A stretch of 6,434 nucleotides of DNA. Source: Spirochaetales bacterium. GTDB taxonomy: Bacteria > Spirochaetota > Spirochaetia > ARS1246. The notes under the pieces were generated by a model. That model did not search any database, had not been told where the DNA came from, and saw only the letters and a program-made list of their open reading frames with translations. Below, piece after piece: positions 1-5,042 of this stretch. Within the stretch, counting starts at the first letter, position 1, and each line of letters opens with the position of its first letter. A program made the translations under genes and the position numbers. The stretch lies in assembly GCA_018644745.1 (NCBI GenBank), contig JABGPX010000619.1, positions 1-6,434 on the forward strand, in the 5' to 3' direction.

Positions 1-356
1 CCGACACCCGCGCGGGCGGCGGAGAGGCGCAACTCGTCGCTCTTTGCAGGACCGTTTACGATTACACGAGAAAACCCGACAGCCCGGGCGAGCCACAGCT
101 CGTACTCTGAGATAACTGATGCACCGACGCCCAAGCTCGCCAACTTCCTCAGGAGGCAGGGCACTGGATTCGTCTTCACCGAATAGTAACAGGAGACCGG
201 AAGCTTCTGCTCCTGAAACGGTTGGAGAAACTCTTTGACCGACCGCTCAATAGCACCGGCGCTAATAACGTGAAGAGGAGTGCCATATGCATCGGCCAGC
301 TCTGAAAGCACGCATCCGTCCCACGTCAGTTCGCCATTGAGGTATTCAGGCTTCAT
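1..356 (-). CDS. Fold-type III PLP-dependent decarboxylase, LysA-like (N-terminal part, cut by window edge)
   Basis: About 118 residues from the start codon are visible; the rest lies beyond base 1. The segment YYSVKTNP (residues 57-64) matches the strand of diaminopimelate/ornithine/arginine decarboxylases of the alanine-racemase fold, in which Lys61 would form the Schiff base with pyridoxal phosphate. It is followed by GVGASVISEYELWLA (about 76-90) and a NGPAKSDEEL-like stretch (about 101-109), both in the order and spacing typical of the family. Members decarboxylate diaminopimelate or related amino acids in the cytoplasm. The substrate cannot be told from this end; a paralogue in a biosynthetic cluster is as likely as housekeeping LysA. 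The ATG at 356 follows a purine-rich AGAGAGAGAAG stretch and overlaps the stop of the upstream membrane gene by 11 bp, so it is the last visible gene of the operon. The family call is firm, the specific function is not. Confidence 0.85.
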   Translation of the reverse strand, partial: MKPEYLNGELTWDGCVLSELADAYGTPLHVISAGAIERSVKEFLQPFQEQKLPVSCYYSVKTNPVPCLLRKLASLGVGASVISEYELWLARAVGFSRVIVNGPAKSDELRLSAARAGV

Positions 357-1833
357 TCTTCTCTCTCTGGATTCCCCACATGCCTATTTCGTGACGATGG
401 TAACTGAATACCAGCGCACTCACGACGCCCAATCCAAGCACGAGCGGTATGTTTTCAGATTTGGATGACGCCAAAAAACCTCTCAGTGGTTCGTATTTGG
501 AGACATCGCCGGCTGTGAGCAGCGCCACTGTTTTAGCAATTCCGGCGGCAATAACGCAAAGGCACACAATTTGCGCCGACGAAAAAAACCCCAAAAAGTA
601 TTTTCTCTGAGCCCTGTACTGCTCCTCGATGAAGCGGAAAAAGCCGTACAGAATGCAGATGAGCGTTGCAGGATAGCCGACGGGCATGTGGCCACCCATC
701 CATCCGGTAAGTACTATTACAAACACGATCAGACCGTTGAAGGATGAGAGAATTTGTGTTGGGTAGAGGGAGGCGGCATTGAGACGTGCCTCTCGTACTG
801 CCTTCAGGGCCGGATGGGAAAACCGGATGCAAATTCGAGAGTTTGTCTCCCGGCCGTAGCAACAGCCGTAAAATAGACACCCTATTCGCCCGACAATATG
901 GGTTAGTGTGAGCGCAAAAAGAGCCATATCAAGCCACGTGAATATGCCTCTTCCGGTGATTATCATAAATGGAATCCCCACGCTCATTACCCCGAACAAC
1001 ATACCCCAGGACACAAAACCGACTCTTTTGATGCTGTCTGCAAATGTCTTCCTTTCATGGACGACCACGCCGGTAATCCAAACGATCCTCGAACCGAGGA
1101 TAGCGATGAATGTAGTAATTACAATAATCAACCGAATCTGGCGGCTCGGAATCGAGTACGCCAGCATAAACAGGTTTACAGCGCCAAGACCAACAACCGC
1201 GGCGGCACCGCACCACAAACCGTAGCCCAAAAAGAATATGTGATTTCCCTTTCGCGTGATAAAAGGTCTGTTGATGAGAAGAGAGATCTTCGACGCTAAA
1301 AAAGTGATGGCTCCGCGAACGGCTGATCGAAACGGGTATCTAAACAGCGGCGGTACGCTCCGCGAATAGTCGGCATAAGCGCTGCCAAATCTCTCGAGGA
1401 GAACAGGCTCTTCCACCTTCTCCGCGTACGACAGAAAAAACAGAGCGATAAGCGGAGTAAAAAGAACAATGTTCCAAAACGAGTGAATAATGATTGAGAT
1501 GCCCAGGAAAGTGATTATCCCACCAAAGTATATGGGATGTCTGGATATCCGATAGACGCCGGTGGTAACCAGCTTTTTCGGCGGGTGGGACGATATAGGG
1601 AATCCTCTGCCTTCTCGCCAGAGCAAGGCAATCCCGCAAAGGACTACAGCGATGCCCATTGCCGCTACAAAAAGGCCAATAATAGAAACGGGCGTGCTCT
1701 TGCCCACGGCAAAGCTCCACAGCAACGTGTCCATACAGCGCCCCAGGAAAAAATGCAGTCCCGGGACAAAGAGGGCAAAGACCGCGATGTAGAGGATCGC
1801 GCTAAGGAGAGCGTTGCCGCTTCTTTTTTTCAC
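346..1833 (-). CDS. Membrane protein: ICMT/PEMT-like methyltransferase fused to an Lgt-like domain
   Basis: 495 residues with about a dozen hydrophobic segments. Residues about 10-165 resemble isoprenylcysteine/phospholipid methyltransferases: GVYRISRHPIYFG (92-104) and EEPVLLERFGSAYADYSRSVP (141-161, with the paired Glu and the late Tyr) form the usual SAM- and substrate-binding end. Residues about 200-437 resemble prolipoprotein diacylglyceryl transferase: HIVGRIGCLFYGCCYGRET (312-330), YPTQ (357-360) and ILYGFFRFIEEQYR (394-407) occur in Lgt order. Classic Lgt moves diacylglycerol from phosphatidylglycerol to the lipobox cysteine; ICMT methylates a C-terminal isoprenylcysteine. Activity of either half here is inferred. 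An extra hydrophobic segment (about 461-478) follows. The start is GTG, chosen because AAAGGAG sits 7 nt upstream and the GTGA overlap couples it to the permease gene. A true fusion rather than a frameshift artefact is supported by one uninterrupted frame. A standard Lgt is about 250-300 residues and a bacterial ICMT about 150-200, so the length fits two domains. Confidence 0.85.
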   Translation of the reverse strand: MKKRSGNALLSAILYIAVFALFVPGLHFFLGRCMDTLLWSFAVGKSTPVSIIGLFVAAMGIAVVLCGIALLWREGRGFPISSHPPKKLVTTGVYRISRHPIYFGGIITFLGISIIIHSFWNIVLFTPLIALFFLSYAEKVEEPVLLERFGSAYADYSRSVPPLFRYPFRSAVRGAITFLASKISLLINRPFITRKGNHIFFLGYGLWCGAAAVVGLGAVNLFMLAYSIPSRQIRLIIVITTFIAILGSRIVWITGVVVHERKTFADSIKRVGFVSWGMLFGVMSVGIPFMIITGRGIFTWLDMALFALTLTHIVGRIGCLFYGCCYGRETNSRICIRFSHPALKAVREARLNAASLYPTQILSSFNGLIVFVIVLTGWMGGHMPVGYPATLICILYGFFRFIEEQYRAQRKYFLGFFSSAQIVCLCVIAAGIAKTVALLTAGDVSKYEPLRGFLASSKSENIPLVLGLGVVSALVFSYHRHEIGMWGIQREKNEA

Positions 1834-2606
1834 CTAAGAACTCCTTTGAGCTTGAGCGAAACAAGCACAAACAGAGCCAACAAGAAGCCCGTGGCATACG
1901 ACAAACTCAATATCAGCGCGCGGATATTGACACGGTCTGAGAATACAACCGAGAAGATAAACTGGCACGGGAAAAATGCCGGGAGAAGGCGTATCAATTT
2001 CGCGTCCTGAGCGTACGTGTAATACACGGGATTTTGGAGCCAGCCGGCGTCCAGATTGGCCAGTAGTACTATGAGAAGGACGGCAATCAAGAAATCTTTG
2101 CTCAGTACGCCAACCGCACCCCCAAACGCGCCGTAGATTGCCCCGAGGATCAGAAAGCCTAAAAAAGCTAATAAGGGCCTATTAACCGGGATTGAGACAG
2201 AAACAATCGACGTAATAAGAACGGCGAGGAATGTGACTACCATAAGAAAGAACGTGAATCGGGCAGCTGTGAACACCGCGGGTGGCATTCCGGCAACGGT
2301 ACAATAGCGGAAATACACAAGATTCCGGTGAAAGAGCATGACCGAGTAATATGCCGACAGGAAGCCGCTCACAGCGGCTGACATAAAAACGAGGGTAATC
2401 GCCCTCTGGGTGAGAAAGATGCTTTCGACCTTTTCGGCGAAAAAGAGCTTTATCGGTATCGAGGTAGTACTTGTTGTGAAAGCAGCGACCGCGAGAAAAA
2501 GGATTGGTATAACTATGAGCAAAACAAGGCCGAATCGATTACGCCACAGCTCGCGGGCTGACAGGCAAAAGACACGTACAAATAATCTGTTATGCCCGAT
2601 TCGCAT
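1830..2606 (-). CDS. ABC-2 type transporter permease
   Basis: 258 residues when started at the ATG at 2606. A short basic N-terminus (ARELWRNRFG, about 17-26) leads into about six hydrophobic segments near residues 27-44, 68-90, 110-134, 137-158, 161-180 and 229-252, the usual layout of ABC-2 family membrane subunits. The stretch NPVYYTYAQDAKLIRLLPAF (about 192-211), just before the last helix, is of the kind seen in these permeases. It should form the membrane channel with the ATPase encoded immediately upstream. The open frame extends further upstream to 2771, but that part lies inside the ATPase gene and is a shadow; the chosen ATG overlaps the ATPase stop by 17 bp. Its ribosome site is weak (a GGGGG run about 12 nt away), so translation may depend on coupling; an ATG at 2633 is the alternative. 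The substrate is unknown. Confidence 0.8.
   Translation of the reverse strand: MRIGHNRLFVRVFCLSARELWRNRFGLVLLIVIPILFLAVAAFTTSTTSIPIKLFFAEKVESIFLTQRAITLVFMSAAVSGFLSAYYSVMLFHRNLVYFRYCTVAGMPPAVFTAARFTFFLMVVTFLAVLITSIVSVSIPVNRPLLAFLGFLILGAIYGAFGGAVGVLSKDFLIAVLLIVLLANLDAGWLQNPVYYTYAQDAKLIRLLPAFFPCQFIFSVVFSDRVNIRALILSLSYATGFLLALFVLVSLKLKGVLR
1841..1847 (-). promoter_or_regulatory. Ribosome binding site deciding the GTG start at 1833
   Basis: The minus strand reads AAAGGAG, then 7 nt, then GTG. It lies inside the last codons of the permease gene, whose TGA shares the GTGA overlap with the start of the fusion protein. It supports a GTG start there. Confidence 0.8.
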
Positions 2607-3216
2607 CGTGGAGCGTGCCCCCGGATAATTCATATACTCTGTCGAAGCGCTCAAAGTCATACACGAGGTGACTGACCATGAGTATCCCCGCATTCGACTC
2701 TTTGAGTTCACCGATAATGTCCCAAAATCTGAGATACATTTGCCAATCAAAGCCATCGTAGGGCTCGTCAAGCAGCAGTAATTGAGGTTTGTGGAGGAGC
2801 GCTGTAATGAGCTTTACTTTCTGATACGTGCCGCTGCTCACATTTCCTATGATGGTGCGCAAGAACGGGCCGATGTTGAGCCTGTCGAATAGACTGTCGA
2901 CGTAAGTGATGTCGATGGAATATCGCATACTGTACACCGATCTCAATAAGGCGAAATGTTCGTGGACGGTAAGCTGCCCGTTCAGGTAATCATCTTGAGG
3001 ACAGTAGCCGACAGATTCCGTCATCGAAAGGATTCCTTTTGATGGCCGGGTGAACTTGAGGAGGCACTTTACCAGCGTGCTCTTCCCCGAACCGTTTTCG
3101 CCAACCAACCCGACAAGCTCGCCTTTCCCGACGAGAAACGAGCAATCGGAGAGGACGCCCAATCTCCCGTAGCGCTTTCCCAGACCATCGCATGAACAGA
3201 GTGCTTTCTCAATCAT
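2590..3216 (-). CDS. ABC transporter ATP-binding protein
   Basis: A compact nucleotide-binding domain of 208 residues. It carries Walker A GENGSGKST (39-47), a Q-loop Gln in YCPQDD (Gln74), a signature region NVSSGTYQKVKL (125-136), Walker B LLLLDEP (146-152), a D-loop GFD (155-157) and the H-loop His183 in MVSHL. The signature reads SSGTYQK rather than LSGGQ, a variation tolerated in ABC-2-type exporters. All catalytic residues seem present, so it should hydrolyse ATP on the cytoplasmic face to power the permease encoded just downstream. The ATG at 3216 overlaps the calycin gene stop by 8 bp (ATGATTGA) with a GGAAGAAG tract about 9 nt upstream. An in-frame ATG at 3279 would add 21 residues that only shadow the upstream gene, so I prefer 3216. 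At 208 residues it lacks the C-terminal extension of many exporters. Confidence 0.92.
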   Translation of the reverse strand: MIEKALCSCDGLGKRYGRLGVLSDCSFLVGKGELVGLVGENGSGKSTLVKCLLKFTRPSKGILSMTESVGYCPQDDYLNGQLTVHEHFALLRSVYSMRYSIDITYVDSLFDRLNIGPFLRTIIGNVSSGTYQKVKLITALLHKPQLLLLDEPYDGFDWQMYLRFWDIIGELKESNAGILMVSHLVYDFERFDRVYELSGGTLHDANRA

Positions 3217-4060
3217 TCCAAACCACTTCTTCCATAATCCCTCGATAAGACGCTCCGGAGTATTCAGACAGAACTTCATATTTTCGATCGACGCCGCCGA
3301 GGGCGATCCATGGGTTCGGCAACGCCTTGCCGAGTATACCGCGTCGAAGGACCTGCTGATCCTCCAACGCCCTCACGGACTGGGCTCGTACTTTTCTTTG
3401 GGACCGGCCGGCGTCCCAGCTAAACGATCGGATCGTACCGTCGGTATTCAGTGAAGTTTCAACCGATACCAGCTTCTCCGACGAGAACGGATCGGCGAAT
3501 AATCCGATATGGCCGTCCGGAGTTTCCAACGACAACAGCACTATCCACGAGTGATCCCCATGAAGTCTTCCCCAGTAGAGTCTTCGAAACGGCATGGTCC
3601 AGAGAGGGATCGTCATGGTTACGTGATCGATGTATCCTGTACCCTCAATATCGTGCGAGTTCCGTCCATCGGAAAACCTAAGGCTCACTTGCGAGAAGGG
3701 CGCAGCAACAGACCAGTCACATTGGAAATCACCCGCAGCGTAGAGAGGTCCCTCTAGCCGCCGAATCGGCTCGGTGTCGAGGTTCCAAGTTCCGTCGATG
3801 CGGCATGATGGATGCATTATTCGGAGCGATACCGCCTCCGAAGACCGGTTCAATTCAGCGTTGTTGAGGAGTAGATTATTCGTCGACGAGTTCCGCGTGC
3901 GTCCGAGCTTGAAGGATTTGCTGGTCAATTCACCGGAGAAGTGATAGATCGCTGACGCGCCAAAACGCACACCGGCAACTGAAACCGTCATTACGTAGTA
4001 AAACCCGATGCAGCAGTCAGAGGTAATGTCCAGGTACCACTTGTTGAGATTCAAGACCAT
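3209..4060 (-). CDS. CrtC/AttH-like (calycin/lipocalin-fold) protein
   Basis: 283 residues, with no signal peptide or membrane helix, so likely cytoplasmic. KWYLDI (7-12) near the start, GTGYIDHVTM (140-149) and LYWGRLHGD (161-169) match the landmarks of the carotenoid 1,2-hydratase (CrtC)/AttH calycin families, where a GYxDH motif is followed by a WxWGR motif. By my recollection CrtC uses His-x-Trp and Tyr-x-Asp residues; here Tyr143 and Asp145 are kept and Trp116 fits the HxWxPxAP position, but the His is replaced by Cys114. Hydratase activity is therefore doubtful, and a lipid- or isoprenoid-binding role is as likely. AttH-type proteins are known to be encoded beside ABC transporters, as here. 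It is the first gene of the operon; ATG 4060 has GGAG 5 nt upstream and a candidate promoter about 60 nt upstream. Confidence 0.7.
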   Translation of the reverse strand: MVLNLNKWYLDITSDCCIGFYYVMTVSVAGVRFGASAIYHFSGELTSKSFKLGRTRNSSTNNLLLNNAELNRSSEAVSLRIMHPSCRIDGTWNLDTEPIRRLEGPLYAAGDFQCDWSVAAPFSQVSLRFSDGRNSHDIEGTGYIDHVTMTIPLWTMPFRRLYWGRLHGDHSWIVLLSLETPDGHIGLFADPFSSEKLVSVETSLNTDGTIRSFSWDAGRSQRKVRAQSVRALEDQQVLRRGILGKALPNPWIALGGVDRKYEVLSEYSGASYRGIMEEVVWND

Positions 4061-4065
4061 ACCGA

Positions 4066-4069
4066 CTCC
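4066..4069 (-). promoter_or_regulatory. Ribosome binding site of the CrtC/AttH-like gene
   Basis: The minus strand reads TTGGAG, then TCGGT, then ATG, so GGAG lies 5 nt before the start at 4060. A nearby upstream ATG (4074) is out of frame, which supports 4060 as the start. Confidence 0.6.
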
Positions 4070-4117
4070 AACATTGAATTCGCGAGCGTGTGTGCGACTA
4101 AGATGCTGACTGAGTAA

Positions 4118-4146
4118 AGCGTATGGTATTGGAACGCATTAGTCAA
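4118..4146 (-). promoter_or_regulatory. Candidate sigma-70-type promoter of the five-gene operon
   Basis: The minus strand reads TTGACT (4146-4141), a 17-nt spacer, then TACGCT (4123-4118). The -35 matches the consensus in 5 of 6 positions; the -10 is weak, keeping mainly TA and the final T. Transcription would begin near 4111 and give a leader of about 50 nt before the ATG at 4060. It starts just after the stop codon of the broken regulator fragment, as expected for a separate operon promoter. Prediction by eye only. Confidence 0.4.
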
Positions 4147-4170
4147 ATCCAAACGTGCGTAGCGAACTGG

Positions 4171-4311
4171 TTAGTCCATTGCGCCGCCGATCCTGATCAT
4201 TCCGCCGGGCTGTCGTCCAAGGATACTTCGCATATGGTTCTGTACTGTCCTTGCGCTCAGATTGAGAGCCAGCATGTCCCATAGTTTATTACCAAAACTC
4301 TCCCTGGAAAG
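4171..4311 (-). pseudogene. C-terminal remnant of a LuxR/GerE-type helix-turn-helix regulator
   Basis: A 46-codon frame ending at TAA 4171-4173. Its core, LALNLSARTVQNHMRSILG, is the recognition-helix half of a LuxR/NarL HTH (compare the family pattern IAxxLxLSxRTVxNHxxxIL). It is followed by a short tail (RQPGGMIRIGGAMD) and the stop. In-frame TGA at 4312-4314 and the lack of a receiver or sensor domain show that the gene is broken. The first 11-13 codons (LSRESFGNKLWD) do not fit the HTH and probably belong to the inserted A+T-rich DNA. It sits directly upstream of the operon and on the same strand, so it may once have encoded the operon's regulator. The recognition-helix match is strong; everything about its original role is inference. 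Confidence 0.6.
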
Positions 4312-4319
4312 TCATATAT

Positions 4320-4333
4320 TAAGCTATAGCTTA
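4320..4333. repeat. 14-bp perfect palindrome, possible operator
   Basis: TAAGCTATAGCTTA is its own reverse complement over 14 bp. It lies about 30 bp upstream of the possible -35 of the small membrane protein gene and inside the A+T-rich patch. It could be a dimeric repressor site. It has no loop, so it is not a terminator. Confidence 0.4.
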
Positions 4334-4365
4334 CCTTTGCGTGACAGCATTTGTGAAAGCAGTAA

Positions 4366-4394
4366 TTGCTTTGGATCTGACGTCGGGATAGAAT
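4366..4394 (+). promoter_or_regulatory. Possible promoter of the small membrane protein gene
   Basis: TTGCTT, a 17-nt spacer, then TAGAAT. The -10 matches in 5 of 6 positions, the -35 only in 3. The leader would be about 95-100 nt. Weak, but the best arrangement I see between 4262 and 4498. Confidence 0.3.
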
Positions 4395-4487
4395 CAAAAG
4401 GAAGAACCGAGGTTGAGAATACAATTTTCCTACGGCCTCGTCAGTGCAGCAGGAGGGCGCAACATTACTTAGATGAAATAAGAAGTC

Positions 4488-4493
4488 AAGGGG
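4488..4493 (+). promoter_or_regulatory. Ribosome binding site deciding the ATG at 4499
   Basis: AAGGGG lies 5 nt before the ATG. The same frame is open back to a TTG at 4262, but that extension has no hydrophobic or family-like sequence and has a different composition, so the ATG after this site is preferred. Confidence 0.7.
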
Positions 4494-4498
4494 ACAAC

Positions 4499-4939
4499 AT
4501 GAATAAACAAAAAGCATTCTCTTTGCTAATAATTATAGGTGCAAGCATTTTATTATTCCGAACTATTCGTTTATTAACAGTTGAAAATGGGTGGGAAACT
4601 CTTGCTACATGGGTAATTGTTTTAACCTTCATTGAAATGTTTGTAGATATTTGTTGTATTATTTTTTCTTTTCAATGGCTATTAAAACTTTCTCTAAAAT
4701 CTAAACTTATTTCTTTGCGATTGGGAGCGGCAGCCGCGATTTTTCATGCACTCAGAGTTTTAATTTATGTAATAGGCAGAACTGGTCCTTGGATCAACTT
4801 TGATGTTAAGCCTCAATTTCGCTCTACACATAATGTGGACATGTTTTGGGTTTATTTTGCTGCTACTTTAGCTGTCCTTGGAATTATAGGAGTGATTATT
4901 ATTGGGTTGAAAATAAGAAAAAAGGATAATACTCAATGA
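4499..4939 (+). CDS. Small four-helix membrane protein, unknown function, A+T-rich
   Basis: 146 residues with four hydrophobic segments near 6-26, 36-60, 72-93 and 115-137, a short charged N-terminus (MNKQK) and a basic tail (KIRKKDNTQ), so both ends are probably cytoplasmic. The loop between helices 3 and 4 (about 94-113, containing GRTGPWINFD and FRSTHNVD) is the only sizeable hydrophilic part. I do not recognise a family. G+C is about 33% by hand count, far below the flanking genes, and the codons lean to A/T, which points to recent acquisition. It is the only gene between two fragments that look like halves of one regulator. The start is set by AAGGGG 5 nt upstream. It ends 95 bp before the hydrolase gene, which has its own candidate promoter, so the two need not be co-transcribed. 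Real coding is supported by the helix pattern and the ribosome site. Confidence 0.7.
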   Translation: MNKQKAFSLLIIIGASILLFRTIRLLTVENGWETLATWVIVLTFIEMFVDICCIIFSFQWLLKLSLKSKLISLRLGAAAAIFHALRVLIYVIGRTGPWINFDVKPQFRSTHNVDMFWVYFAATLAVLGIIGVIIIGLKIRKKDNTQ

Positions 4940-4961
4940 CTGGGCTGACCTCTTCCCGTTA

Positions 4962-5042
4962 CAGTTGATTTGGCGCCATTACCTTACATATAAACGCGGT
5001 TACTGTCTCCTGTGGTGTCAGATCGTTAGATGAGATGTGTTC
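4962..5042 (-). pseudogene. Possible N-terminal half of the same LuxR-type HTH
   Basis: The minus strand encodes NDLTPQETVTAFICKVMAPN (5027 down to 4968) followed by QL, then TAA (4961-4959). LTPQE opens many LuxR-type HTH domains, and the Asn 17 residues after the Leu of LTPQE falls exactly where the family has its conserved Asn of SNKEIA. An upstream in-frame TAG (5045-5043) closes the frame, so no sensor domain survives. It overlaps the start and promoter of the hydrolase gene on the other strand. The resemblance could be chance; it gains weight because the C-terminal half lies on the same strand, in the right order, across the A+T-rich patch. Confidence 0.35.
4965..4994 (+). promoter_or_regulatory. 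Candidate promoter of the Ntn hydrolase gene
   Basis: TTGATT (4965-4970), an 18-nt spacer, then TATAAA (4989-4994): 4 of 6 and 5 of 6 matches to the sigma-70 consensus. Transcription would begin near 5001, giving a leader of about 34 nt. The palindrome TGGCGCCA (4971-4978) lies directly after the -35 and could be a binding site. Prediction by eye. Confidence 0.45.

Larger units (their letters stand above)
4275..4961. other. Candidate A+T-rich insertion splitting the regulator
   Basis: Approximate limits only. The patch lies between the two HTH-like fragments and contains one gene (4499-4939). Gene G+C is about 33% against 50-60% in neighbours. I looked for terminal inverted repeats and a target duplication at both edges and found none that convinced me, so the mechanism of entry is open. 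The stretch from about 4312 to 4498 holds no convincing gene; it contains a 14-bp palindrome and a possible promoter. Confidence 0.4.

Noticed and set aside
908..1299. Plus-strand open frames opposite the Lgt-like domain, and others opposite the operon genes
   Set aside because: They mirror strongly supported minus-strand genes and show no motifs, helices or ribosome sites of their own.
4334..4436. Minus-strand open stretch RKIVFSTSVLPFDSIPTSDP... in the same frame as the HTH fragment
   Set aside because: It is separated from the HTH by two stops (TAG and TGA), is short and matches nothing I know; likely chance within the A+T-rich patch.
4262..4498. Upstream in-frame extension of the small membrane protein gene from a TTG
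   Set aside because: It has no domain or helix pattern and no ribosome site at its start, while AAGGGG stands 5 nt before the ATG at 4499.
4257..4517. Minus-strand 86-codon frame across the regulator edge and the island
   Set aside because: Its frame differs from the HTH fragment, it has no recognisable features and it opposes the membrane protein gene; probably chance.
5025..5031. GTTAGAT resembling an integron attC core (GTTRRRY) just after the A+T-rich gene
   Set aside because: No matching RYYYAAC partner occurs within about 90 bp upstream, no attC-like stem is visible, and no matching core site lies at the other end of the gene.
4237..5034. Similar strings GGTT..ACTGTC..CAGAT near 4237-4263 and 4997-5023, possible direct repeats flanking the island
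   Set aside because: The match needs several gaps and mismatches; only short words agree, so it is not a convincing target duplication.
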